This document shows positions 61,401-64,000 of a stretch of DNA of 64,000 nt, one piece after another (the stretch's first letter is position 1; every line of letters begins with the position of its first letter). The notes under the pieces are model-generated. The model saw nothing but the letters and a program-made list of their open reading frames with translations, ran no database searches and had not been told where the DNA came from. The translations under genes were made by a program, and so were the position numbers. This DNA is from Incurvaria masculella (Eukaryota > Arthropoda > Insecta > Lepidoptera > Incurvariidae). The stretch covers positions 20,726,001 through 20,790,000 of the forward strand of contig OX335647.2 of NCBI GenBank assembly GCA_946894095.1, in the 5' to 3' direction.

Positions 61401-61455
61401 CGAAGAGGACAAAATGGATGCCGCCCAAAACTCCATGACTTCCCTCACTCTGTGA
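16379..61455 (+). CDS. SEC14L2: SEC14-like protein (CRAL-TRIO + GOLD)
   Basis: A cytosolic lipid-binding/transfer protein of the SEC14L2/3/4 group. Ten exons: 16379..16435, 46258..46327, 47765..47808, 48486..48606, 49929..50080, 54101..54239, 55813..56012, 59485..59630, 60294..60445, 61292..61455. Together they make 1245 nt (414 residues; the vertebrate proteins are about 400), and every junction is GT-AG with matching phase. The N-terminal [10 protein letters not shown] continues into [11 protein letters not shown] (CRAL-TRIO N, to about residue 75). The lipid-binding domain follows ([45 protein letters not shown]), with the family motif [14 protein letters not shown] near its end. The GOLD domain ([40 protein letters not shown]) covers about 270-390. 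The gene symbol marks the family; which vertebrate paralogue is closest is not resolved. Intron 1 (29.8 kb) contains ODAD2 on the other strand. Exons 7 and 9 are followed by duplications of their own 3' ends. Confidence 0.93.
17580..17670 (-). repeat. Dispersed repeat with AAGTCGGTTAAAA end
   Basis: A fragment ending CCTCCTCCTTTTTTGAAGTC, then GGTTAAAA. It is shared with 24540..25240 and is a very common Lepidopteran repeat end. Confidence 0.6.
18103..18478. mobile_element. MITE family g
   Basis: Inverted ends ACGGCCCGTAAGC / GCTTACGGGCC enclose CCCATACAAACGTAGTTTAC, present inverted at both sides. Similar copies: 50655..51030 and 63604..63958; a partial copy is at about 36225..36370. The overlapping short reading frames on both strands come from the inverted arms. 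Confidence 0.8.
18606..19155 (+). mobile_element. MITE family h, full copy
   Basis: It starts GGCGGCCCAACCCGGCGGG and ends GGGATGGGCCACCTT, so the termini are inverted. The interior contains CGTGCTGTTGCGCTCTGGGA and GATCGAACTAGATGTC inverted relative to 5096..5615. Confidence 0.8.
19440..20345 (-). pseudogene. Non-LTR retrotransposon, reverse transcriptase C-terminal remnant
   Basis: On the minus strand the translation includes [20 protein letters not shown] and, further on, [15 protein letters not shown] followed by [11 protein letters not shown]. These are typical of the end of Jockey/CR1-like LINE reverse transcriptases. In-frame stops occur (after KDVGF and after LDSI) and no upstream RT catalytic region is present. 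It is therefore a 5'-truncated, decayed copy. The tail block with CAGCGGATTTGCGGACTA recurs inverted at about 37590. Confidence 0.8.
20595..20820 (-). mobile_element. SINE, headless copy
   Basis: Reversed SINE body, including ATGATATTAGCCCAATACA and CGAAGGAATTAGGTG. It ends near the CCTACTACCTAGTAGG block and lacks the tRNA-like head. Confidence 0.65.
21110..21265 (+). mobile_element. GTCY element, 3' part only
   Basis: It contains GCGCTATAACAACAAATAGG and the GTACGATGGTACGGAAC end. The microsatellite half is missing. Confidence 0.55.
22120..22265. mobile_element. MITE family d, diverged copy
   Basis: It has CAGTCGTATTTAGAGTC at one end and AGTTAGTCCGCC near the other, with an extra segment before the right end. 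Confidence 0.6.
23058..23360 (+). mobile_element. GTCY-microsatellite-associated element, full
   Basis: AGGGTTCCGTACCCAAAGGG start, CCGTCCGTCCGTCCGTCCGT core, and CGAGTCCGACTCGCACTTGG, then CCGG, at the end. It is the most intact plus-strand copy. Confidence 0.85.
23553..23748. repeat. Foldback repeat with about 65-bp arms
   Basis: Arm 1 (from about 23574) reads ATGTTTGAAAAATGTTACGG and continues to TCTCCGACGT. Arm 2 is its complement, ending at 23748. The loop of about 55 nt is GC-rich. It is the same family as 2448..2545. Confidence 0.75.
24540..25240. repeat. Composite inverted repeat with AAGTCGGTT ends
   Basis: Several inverted blocks: AACCGACTTCAAAGAAAAAG at 24560 and its complement near 24858; TAGTTACGATTTCTGTTATT and its complement around an (AACCT)5 loop; and a final GGAGGTT-type end at 25205..25237. 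It is non-coding and is probably nested copies of one Lepidopteran repeat. Confidence 0.65.
24746..24770 (+). repeat. Interstitial telomere-type repeat (AACCT)5
   Basis: Five perfect AACCT units, the complement of the insect TTAGG telomere repeat. They lie in the loop of an inverted repeat with arms about 24680..24720 and 24771..24815. Confidence 0.85.
25289..25360. mobile_element. 72-bp mini-MITE
   Basis: Perfect 16-bp inverted ends ACAGGGTGTTAACGGA at 25289..25304 and 25345..25360, preceded by TT-AT. There is no coding capacity. Confidence 0.7.
25850..26075. mobile_element. MITE family i, partial
   Basis: It contains CGCCTGACGTCATCA, AATTAGAAAGGGACAA, ACTGGTGACTCAC and flanking ATATTTACTCAGGAAA / GAGTAGACCC. 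Confidence 0.65.
26155..27330. mobile_element. Nested cluster of MITE c copies and SINEs
   Basis: Pieces of MITE c (CACCTAAAT, CGATCGACTAGCG or CGATCGACTGGCG, ACGCCAATTTAGGTGAGAAC) are split by a reversed SINE fragment (26369..26482) and a complete SINE (26505..26913). Two partly duplicated c right halves follow to about 27330. The nesting gives the order c first, SINEs later. Confidence 0.65.
26505..26913 (+). mobile_element. tRNA-derived SINE, full length
   Basis: The head GGCTCGTAGCCTAGTGGCG is an A-box-like tRNA segment and GGTTCAATACC is B-box-like. The body is about 330 bp and ends in a short A run after GGTCGCAT. Other head-bearing copies lie at 44418..44771, 59737..60109 and (reversed) 48768..49105. 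Confidence 0.85.
27831..27868. repeat. G7 / C16 homopolymer hairpin
   Basis: A G7 run, a short spacer and a C16 run that can pair. A similar G/C pair occurs at about 20397..20430. Slippage-prone; run length may be inexact in the assembly. Confidence 0.6.
28773..29240 (+). other. GC-richer 155-codon open frame, unrecognised
   Basis: Its base composition differs from the surrounding intron, and it is open for 155 codons from an ATG. I recognise no domain. The first 120 bases (around TTCGCGCGCGGTGGCGA) recur with differences at 32150..32256, where the frame is broken. It is more likely part of an unclassified mobile element than a host gene. Confidence 0.3.
29680..30081 (+). mobile_element. MITE family h, internally deleted copy
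   Basis: Termini AGGTGGCCCAACCC and GGGTTGGGCCACCT. The interior matches 18606..19155 but lacks about 150 bp in the middle. Confidence 0.8.
30842..31147 (-). mobile_element. GTCY element, reversed full copy
   Basis: AACCGGCCAAGTGCGAG start, GACGGACGGACGGACGGACG core, and end GGGTACGAAACCCTAA. Confidence 0.85.
31217..31577. mobile_element. MITE family i, full copy
   Basis: The ends CATATCTACT and ATGAGTAGAT(A) are inverted. The interior has CACCGGTGAGTCAGTCACCG and inverted TCTCGTGTTCGG/CGAACACGAGA blocks. Confidence 0.75.
31605..31815 (+). mobile_element. SINE fragment with internal deletion
   Basis: It begins near GGTTCGGATTCCACGTAA, skips part of the body, then has GAAGCGGCAATGAAACATTG and TCCTGGCATGGCACC. 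No tRNA-like head. Confidence 0.55.
32257..32809 (+). mobile_element. Foldback L element, copy 2
   Basis: Left end TAGACTAGGAGGTCGCGAC, right end GTGACCTCC; arms as in copies 1 and 3. It is inserted next to the segment shared with 28773. Confidence 0.8.
33645..33903. mobile_element. MITE d interrupted by MITE e
   Basis: The d termini CGTATTCAGAG and CTCTGAATA flank an e element (33719..33878, GGCCGAGTGCACGAA to TTCGTGCAATCGGGGC). The bases TTA flank the e insert on both sides. Confidence 0.75.
33905..34220 (-). pseudogene. Degenerate LINE reverse transcriptase tail
   Basis: It is related to 54600..54905: both contain GGAGGGGTAG, AGAGCG(T/C)CATAC and a TCGTCATC segment that on the minus strand resembles the W-F-G-H region near the end of RTE-type ORFs. 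Heavily decayed. Confidence 0.35.
34440..35290 (+). mobile_element. Repeat with LINE-like cargo and 34-bp palindrome
   Basis: The outer parts match 14578..15335 in reverse. Inside, one frame from 34614 reads [18 protein letters not shown], then [15 protein letters not shown], resembling a C-terminal segment of LINE polyproteins. The frame is then broken by an inverted duplication. Identification is by resemblance only. Confidence 0.4.
34715..34748. repeat. 34-bp perfect palindrome
   Basis: Both halves of CCACAGAAATCGGAATA pair without mismatch or loop around the centre 34731/34732. GGGGGAAC occurs just outside both arms in direct orientation. Confidence 0.95.
36225..36370. mobile_element. 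MITE family g, one arm
   Basis: It contains CCCCCATACAAACGTAGTT and ATCATTTGAAAACCAC, the g left arm. The right arm is absent. Confidence 0.55.
36640..36735. mobile_element. MITE family i, fragment
   Basis: It has GCGAACACGAGAAGTTCTCGC and then GTCAAACTCTTTGCATAAAA, matching the right part of 31217..31577. Confidence 0.55.
36994..36999 (-). terminator. ODAD2: Likely poly(A) signal of ODAD2
   Basis: AATAAA on the minus strand, about 145 nt after the ODAD2 stop codon. Confidence 0.55.
37145..45759 (-). CDS. ODAD2: Outer dynein arm docking complex subunit 2 (armadillo repeats)
   Basis: Orthologue of ARMC4/ODAD2 (fly gudu), which anchors outer dynein arms on axonemal doublets and in flies is needed for sperm development. 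Six exons: 45759..45149, 43754..43448, 42493..42148, 41685..41302, 40345..40131, 37276..37145. Total 1995 nt (664 residues), all GT-AG with matching phases. Key text: [20 protein letters not shown] and [20 protein letters not shown] in exon 1; [19 protein letters not shown] in exon 2; [19 protein letters not shown] in exon 3; [13 protein letters not shown] and [20 protein letters not shown] in exon 4; [16 protein letters not shown] in exon 5; [20 protein letters not shown] and [16 protein letters not shown] in exon 6. Armadillo repeats fill residues from about 80 to the end. The long N-terminal region of vertebrate ARMC4 is absent, so this is a short form. The gene lies inside intron 1 of the SEC14-like gene, antisense to it. 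Exon 5 is followed by a tandem array of its own 3' end. Confidence 0.93.
37970..38253. mobile_element. MITE family c
   Basis: TGTCACCTTAATTGGCGTTT at the left and ACGCCAATTTAGGTGAGAAC at the right; the interior matches 4220..4566 and the 27-kb copies. Confidence 0.7.
39060..39165 (+). mobile_element. SINE fragment adjoining the ODAD2 array
   Basis: CCATGGTTCGGATTCGATGT, then an ACTGCAGGG and AGGTGGTAGGC block. It ends where the truncated last exon-5 copy begins. Confidence 0.55.
39175..40130 (-). repeat. Tandem array of ODAD2 exon-5 tail plus splice donor
   Basis: Units, reading the minus strand: 40130..40017, 40016..39903, 39902..39789, 39788..39675 (114 bp each), 39674..39562 (113, one base deleted), 39561..39448, 39447..39334, 39333..39229 (105, nine bases deleted), then a truncated copy to about 39175. 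Each unit begins GTAATGCTACTCTTCGAC (18 nt, presumably intron-derived) and continues with 96 nt copied from exon 5, ending CACCAG. The first four are open in frame with exon 5 and encode 38-residue armadillo-like units (start VMLLFDYM, end MHQ). The fifth ends in a frameshift stop. The array units share changes not in the exon (VFRAMALAL for VHRATALAL), whereas the truncated last copy resembles the exon (TACATGACGTCCCA). This suggests an initial duplication and later expansion of the middle. Confidence 0.9.
40131..40345 (-). CDS. ODAD2: ODAD2 exon 5 (source of the 114-bp array)
   Basis: It starts after TTTGCAG with TG GGT ACT and encodes [18 protein letters not shown], then CCEW and an armadillo repeat ending CVTMHQ. 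The donor is CAG|GTAATG. The last 96 nt (32 codons from [10 protein letters not shown]) are the exonic part of the repeat unit. Splicing to exon 6 (CCAG|GCA GGC) gives [11 protein letters not shown], aligning with MHENGAVKLLL of vertebrates. Confidence 0.85.
40990..41130. mobile_element. MITE family c, short copy
   Basis: Inverted ends GTAGTCTCAGTTCTCACC and GGTGACAACTGAGAC, with most of the interior deleted. In ODAD2 intron 4. Confidence 0.75.
42786..42808. repeat. TG/TTTG microsatellite
   Basis: A TGTGTGTGTGTTTGTGTGTG run in ODAD2 intron 2. Confidence 0.8.
43200..43376 (-). pseudogene. RTE-like LINE C-terminal fragment with GTCA tail
   Basis: The minus strand reads [19 protein letters not shown], then [20 protein letters not shown] and QLWTD-stop, the standard end of RTE-clade reverse transcriptase proteins in Lepidoptera. 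It is followed by (GACT)n, the usual microsatellite tail of these elements. The open end is intact but everything upstream is missing. Located in ODAD2 intron 2. Confidence 0.8.
44418..44771 (+). mobile_element. tRNA-derived SINE, full head
   Basis: The head GGCTCGTAGTCTAGTGGCG is followed by a B box, GGTTCAAATCC, that fits the Pol III consensus. There is a small deletion before the 3' end. It is immediately followed by a reversed GTCY element. Confidence 0.85.
44770..45067 (-). mobile_element. GTCY element, reversed full copy
   Basis: AACCGGCCAAGTGCGAGTCG start, (GGAC)n core and GGGTACGGAACCCTAA end. In ODAD2 intron 1. Confidence 0.85.
45760..46257. other. ODAD2 5' flank and end of SEC14-like intron 1
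   Basis: It contains the presumed ODAD2 promoter (minus); no clear TATA box. On the plus strand it ends in the polypyrimidine tract and TTTCAG acceptor of SEC14-like exon 2. Confidence 0.5.
46409..46715. mobile_element. Two MITE e copies head to head
   Basis: A plus copy (46409..46570, GGGCCGAGTGCACGAAAGG to CGTGCAACCGGGGC) and a reversed copy (about 46571..46715) make a near-palindrome of about 300 bp, 80 nt after the exon 2 donor of the SEC14-like gene. Confidence 0.75.
48242..48382. mobile_element. Small foldback MITE before exon 4
   Basis: Inverted arms of about 34 bp include ATGAGGTGTAGGTGC and TGCGAT(T/A)ACGA. It ends about 100 nt upstream of the exon 4 acceptor (ACGTTGCAG). Confidence 0.7.
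48768..49105 (-). mobile_element. tRNA-derived SINE, reversed with head
   Basis: It ends, on the plus strand, GGCAACTCTAAGCTACGAGC, the reverse of the tRNA-like head; the B box complement is near GGGATTTAAACTC. Diverged from the other copies. Confidence 0.7.
49314..49864 (+). mobile_element. Foldback L element, copy 3
   Basis: TAGACTAGGAGGTCGCGAC to GTTGTGACCTCC; the most symmetrical copy. It ends 65 nt before SEC14-like exon 5. Confidence 0.85.
50655..51030. mobile_element. MITE family g
   Basis: AACGGCCCGTAAGCTATGC to GATGCTTACGGGCC; 375 bp with inverted arms. Confidence 0.8.
51151..51286. mobile_element. Foldback MITE with 40-bp arms
   Basis: The left arm GAAAATATGTTAGGGAAT-type sequence and GATCAATTCTGCACCAATC pair with 51246..51286 with about three mismatches. 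A short GC-richer segment of unknown nature follows to about 51430. Confidence 0.75.
52138..53597. mobile_element. Non-autonomous DNA transposon, 54-bp TIRs, 7-bp TSD
   Basis: The left end 52138..52191 and the right end 53544..53597 are inverted copies with one mismatch over 54 bp, starting CATAGCCTGCTGTATTG. The 7-bp sequence ATCGTGT flanks both sides (52131..52137 and 53598..53604). A second inverted block, GTAGGCCTAC, lies just inside. The interior is AT-rich without a transposase. The superfamily is not recognised; a 7-bp duplication is unusual (P-like elements make 7-8). Confidence 0.9.
53908..54017. mobile_element. MITE family d
   Basis: A compact 110-bp copy, TTCAGAGAGAACCTGTC to CCCACTCTGAATAC, ending about 83 nt before SEC14-like exon 6. 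Confidence 0.8.
54297..54572 (-). mobile_element. GTCY element, reversed
   Basis: AACCGGCCAAGTGCGAGTCG start, GGACGGACGGACGGGCAGAC core, end GGGTACGGAACCCTAA. It begins 57 nt after exon 6. Confidence 0.85.
54600..54905 (-). pseudogene. Degenerate LINE reverse transcriptase tail
   Basis: It matches 33905..34220. On the minus strand a segment near 54870 resembles [12 protein letters not shown], typical of the end of RTE/BovB-type polyproteins, but no frame is maintained for long. Confidence 0.45.
55813..56012 (+). CDS. SEC14L2: SEC14-like exon 7 (source of the 172-bp array)
   Basis: It starts after CATTCCAG, completes an alanine codon with exon 6 and encodes [18 protein letters not shown], then the region ending [21 protein letters not shown]. 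The donor is ATC|GTGAGT. The next real exon is 59485..59630 ([12 protein letters not shown]). All but the first 37 nt of this exon are copied in the array. Confidence 0.9.
56013..59181 (+). repeat. Tandem array of SEC14-like exon-7 tail plus splice donor
   Basis: 18 full copies and one truncated copy of a unit of about 172 bp: 15 nt of intron start (GTGAGTTCCGATAAT or GTGAGTACCGATAAT) followed by about 157 nt of exon 7 from AAAGTTCATGCA to TCCATC. Most copies form a derived subfamily lacking 6 nt and reading [13 protein letters not shown] where the exon has [15 protein letters not shown]. Two copies (from about 57923 and 58961) keep the longer form. One copy has a 3-nt insertion (about 56780) and one a 3-nt deletion (about 57417). 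All full copies keep GTGAGT. The unit is not a multiple of three, so copies shift frame and reading through from exon 7 stops within ten codons. The antisense 115-codon frames repeated through the array are by-products. Confidence 0.93.
59737..60109 (+). mobile_element. tRNA-derived SINE in intron 8
   Basis: It starts within the A-box region (CAGTGGCGCGGGGTCTGG) and has a B-box-like GGTTGAATTCC, the full body and an A-rich 3' end. Confidence 0.8.
60426..60606 (+). repeat. Duplicated exon-9 end with splice donor
   Basis: 60426..60499 (the last 20 nt of exon 9, the donor CT|GTAAGG and intron start) is repeated, diverged, at about 60537..60606: CTGTC(C/T)CGGG-CCAGCTACCTGT-AGGATAT. In the second copy the donor reads GTCAGG instead of GTAAGG. 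Confidence 0.8.
60968..61225 (-). mobile_element. SINE, reversed headless copy
   Basis: CCCGAAGGAATTAAGTGCCA and the following body, ending about 67 nt before the exon 10 acceptor. Confidence 0.65.
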
Positions 61456-61849
61456 TCTGTTTCTATTCCTGCAATTAGTTTATCAGTTTATGGGAAAATG
61501 TTTAGCTTTTAGTGTAAAATTGTATTACTATTCCTATTCCTGGCTCGTACTACCTAAGTTCCTCGGTGTTAAATGGCAGCCATCATTCACGGAATTAACG
61601 TTGCACTAAGAACGCGGCCCCCTGTGCATGGATCCCCGTTTTATTCAGATGAAAAGGCGCTAAAACAGGCCCTCAATGTAGCCTCCAAAACCACTAAGAT
61701 AGCACTTTCAAAAGCGAAGTTAGACCATATCGGCATAATTAGCGAGAAGTTGATCAGCCAACCTGCTAGGCACCTTCAGTTTTGGTCACAAACGGCAAAT
61801 TTCTGCCAGCTCTCACTTCCACCATTGCAGCAACAATTCTCCACTTGAG

Positions 61850-62200
61850 GTCCCGTAGGCATATCGGAGCAACGACCTGCTCGGCTCCATAGACTTTATA
61901 CAATGCTGTGCAAAAAGTCTGGTCCCCAACCCTGAGTTATCTTATCCTTTTCTACCATCGCTCTACGCGTAACAGAAAGGAAATGCATCCATTCAATACC
62001 CACATTCCTTCAACCAATCAATCCTGTCGATCTTCATCTATAGCGTCGGTAAACTAAGAATTGCACCCCATGCCAAGGTATTTCCCCCAAAGTGCAACCT
62101 GGGGACCTTCAAACATGTAATGAAGCACCTACCCGGCTGGCATGGTTCTTGCAGCCCCTCTGAAAGCCTATGGGCATGATCGGGCACCTCTTAGGGCTGA
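61850..62200 (+). pseudogene. LINE C-terminal tail, decayed
   Basis: The segment reading VFPPKCNLGTFKHVMKHL resembles the final lines of Jockey/CR1-type LINE proteins. It is followed by a 3' tail (GCCTATGGGC, CGGGCACCTCTTA) that recurs reversed at 6425..6525. Upstream frames are broken. Confidence 0.45.
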
Positions 62201-62355
62201 GTGCACGAAGGGACAAAAAATCAAAATCAACGTCAATGCACGATTAAACACGTCACTTTGTATGAACAGTATGGAAAGAACTCGATACGGTTCACTAAAA
62301 GTGACGTGTTTGAACATTGATTAACTCAGCCGTCTCTTCGTGCGATCGGGGCTTA
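62196..62355 (+). mobile_element. MITE family e
   Basis: TTA-GGGCTGAGTGCACGAAGG to TTCGTGCGATCGGGGC-TTA: similar inverted ends and a TTA on both sides. Confidence 0.8.
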
Positions 62356-62373
62356 CAGGGCGAGCGGCGCTTT

Positions 62374-62379
62374 AATAAA
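62374..62379 (+). terminator. Possible poly(A) signal of the SEC14-like gene
   Basis: The first AATAAA after the stop codon, 0.9 kb downstream and just after a MITE. Confidence 0.3.
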
Positions 62380-62399
62380 TGCAAATTAAAAGACATAAA

Positions 62400-63603
62400 T
62401 ATGTTTTGAACTTTGTTGTTAGATTTCAGGGTTTAGCAAGATATTTTTTTGTTCGTTTATGGTGTTTAGGTATGTAAGGAAATACATATACTTAGTTTAT
62501 TTACAATTTTACAATAACTTAAGAATAATGGAATTAATTATGATTCATCAAGTCATTATGATCCAACTAAATACACAGTTTGGTTTGTATTGCAAGCATA
62601 TTGTTTGAAACAATCATATAACATCATAATTTTAGTAATAGGAAAACAAAATTAAAAAAATTGCCTAAACTGGTAAATTAGGAACAAAAATTATTGGCTC
62701 GTTTTAATCATCAAAGGACTCTGTGATAAGAATTTAATGATTGTTAAATTTATTTTTTTAATTCTACAATGACTGTTTTTTTTAATAAACTATTGGATGG
62801 TAAAATTGTTTTATTATTTTGGATGTTTCAATGTTTTACGAAAAACTACAGACATTTATCATATAATAGCATTAAAACTGGTGCACTACTATTTTGCAAG
62901 ACATCACATCTTTGCGAGAATGGATTTTTGGCCATGACAAACAAAACAATTGGAAACATCATTACCTGAACTCGAAAATTACGGAAACTCACTGAAAAGT
63001 AACAAGATTTAGATGGTGATGATTGATGTCACGTGACTAATTTGTATGTAAAAAACCTCAGAATTTTGATTTGATTTGAGTCATAAGGATTTGTTCTTCC
63101 AATATCGAGTATCGAAGTTTCTGGTGCGTGTACCGAAACACCCTGTTTATTGTGTAAATTGGCCAAAATTTAACAATAAGGGTAAATCGGAAAAAAAACT
63201 CAGAGCTATCACAGTGTGCGTCTAAATCGTTAAAACTTACACAAAATTGTTGTCACGAGCGACAAGTGCGGACGGATCAACACTAACCTAGCCTAACCTT
63301 ACCCAACCGAACCTCCAAGTGAAGTCTCGCACCTCCTCAGTGTTGCAACTTCGATACTACTTGACTATGCGGCAATGTATAATCTAGCATAGTAGACAGT
63401 ATCTAACTGGTTAATGATTTAATTGAAGCAACTATCGTAATAAAGTCACCATGGAGCTGGCATAACATAATATCGAAGAAAGAAGATTGGAATAAGGAGA
63501 TTCTCACTTTCAGATTATGGTTATGTTAAAAAACAGCACATTGTTTCAAATTGTTTATTCACTTTTTTATTTTACTTTTTTATGTATAAGGTCCAGATTT
63601 AAG
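62400..63603. other. Intergenic, nothing recognised
   Basis: AT-rich, with a short degenerate CCTAACC-type run near 63285..63305. No exon or repeat family identified. Confidence 0.5.
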
Positions 63604-63958
63604 GTCGGCCCGTAAGCATCAGAAAATATCGCCTCCCATACAAACGTAGTTTACTAATAATTTGAAAACCACTGTTCTAAATTACTTGATATTTGGTATG
63701 TAATATTAGGCTACAAATATCTGTGTCTGCATGTCTTTGTTTTTTCGGTAAATGTATTCTGGGTCAAACCACAGAGAAAACAAAATTTGTATGAAGATTT
63801 TCTTTTTGCTTTCATTTCATTCGGTTTGGATTTTTCAAAAAAACAAAAGCATGCAGACACATATAATTTTAACCCGATATTAAATTGGAATAGCGGTTTC
63901 CAAACCATTAGTAAACTACGTTTGTATGGGGAGCATAGCTTACGGGCCGTTCTTAAGA
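63604..63958. mobile_element. MITE family g
   Basis: CGGCCCGTAAGCATCAG to AGCTTACGGGCCGTTC; a full copy near the window end. Confidence 0.8.
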
Positions 63959-64000
63959 AGGCAGTTGAGGATTATACCCTTTCAAACTTGAATTGCCATG

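Larger units (their letters stand above)
61456..62400 (+). other. SEC14-like 3' UTR and downstream repeats
   Basis: After the stop there is no AATAAA until 62374. The interval contains a weak 91-codon frame (61573..61848) without recognisable domain, a LINE tail (about 61850..62200) and MITE e (62196..62355). The mature 3' end cannot be placed from sequence alone. Confidence 0.4.

Overview
The window is from an insect nuclear genome, almost certainly a moth or butterfly. The evidence is an AT-rich background, GT-AG introns, insect-type genes split into small exons, and dense short mobile elements of kinds common in Lepidoptera: GTCY-microsatellite-associated elements, tRNA-derived SINEs, foldback MITEs and RTE/Jockey-like LINE tails. 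There is also a short (AACCT)n block of the insect telomere type. No virus-like, bacterial or CRISPR content was seen.

Four protein genes can be assembled exon by exon with consistent splice phases. (1) RBM18 (minus, 10154..4652), a single-RRM RNA-binding protein in four exons. (2) POLR2M/Gdown1 (plus, 10560..11519), a one-exon gene for the RNA polymerase II-associated subunit, divergent from RBM18 with about 400 bp between the inferred starts. (3) A SEC14-like CRAL-TRIO/GOLD lipid-transfer protein (plus, 16379..61455) in ten exons totalling 1245 coding bases. Its first exon lies about 30 kb upstream of the second. (4) ODAD2/ARMC4 (fly gudu), an armadillo-repeat protein of the outer dynein arm docking system (minus, 45759..37145). 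It has six exons totalling 1995 coding bases and lies wholly inside intron 1 of the SEC14-like gene on the opposite strand.

The most unusual structure occurs in both of the interlocked genes. The 3' end of one coding exon, together with its 5' splice site and the first 15-18 intron bases, has been amplified into a tandem array directly downstream of the exon. In ODAD2 the unit is 114 bp (38 codons, one armadillo-like repeat), with eight copies plus a truncated ninth. In the SEC14-like gene it is about 172 bp, with 18 copies plus a truncated one. Nearly every copy keeps a good splice donor, and none carries an evident acceptor. A third, older duplication of an exon end plus donor (about 72 bp) follows exon 9 of the SEC14-like gene. 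The ODAD2 array is in frame through four copies, so alternative donor choice could lengthen the armadillo solenoid. The SEC14-like array shifts frame and hits a stop quickly.

The rest is introns and intergenic DNA filled with repeats. Notable are a 1.46-kb element with 54-bp inverted ends and a 7-bp target duplication (52138..53597), three copies of a 550-bp foldback element, and several MITE families, some nested. There are also SINEs, LINE remnants, perfect hairpins and a 34-bp perfect palindrome. Nothing gene-like was found in 1..4219 or 62400..64000.
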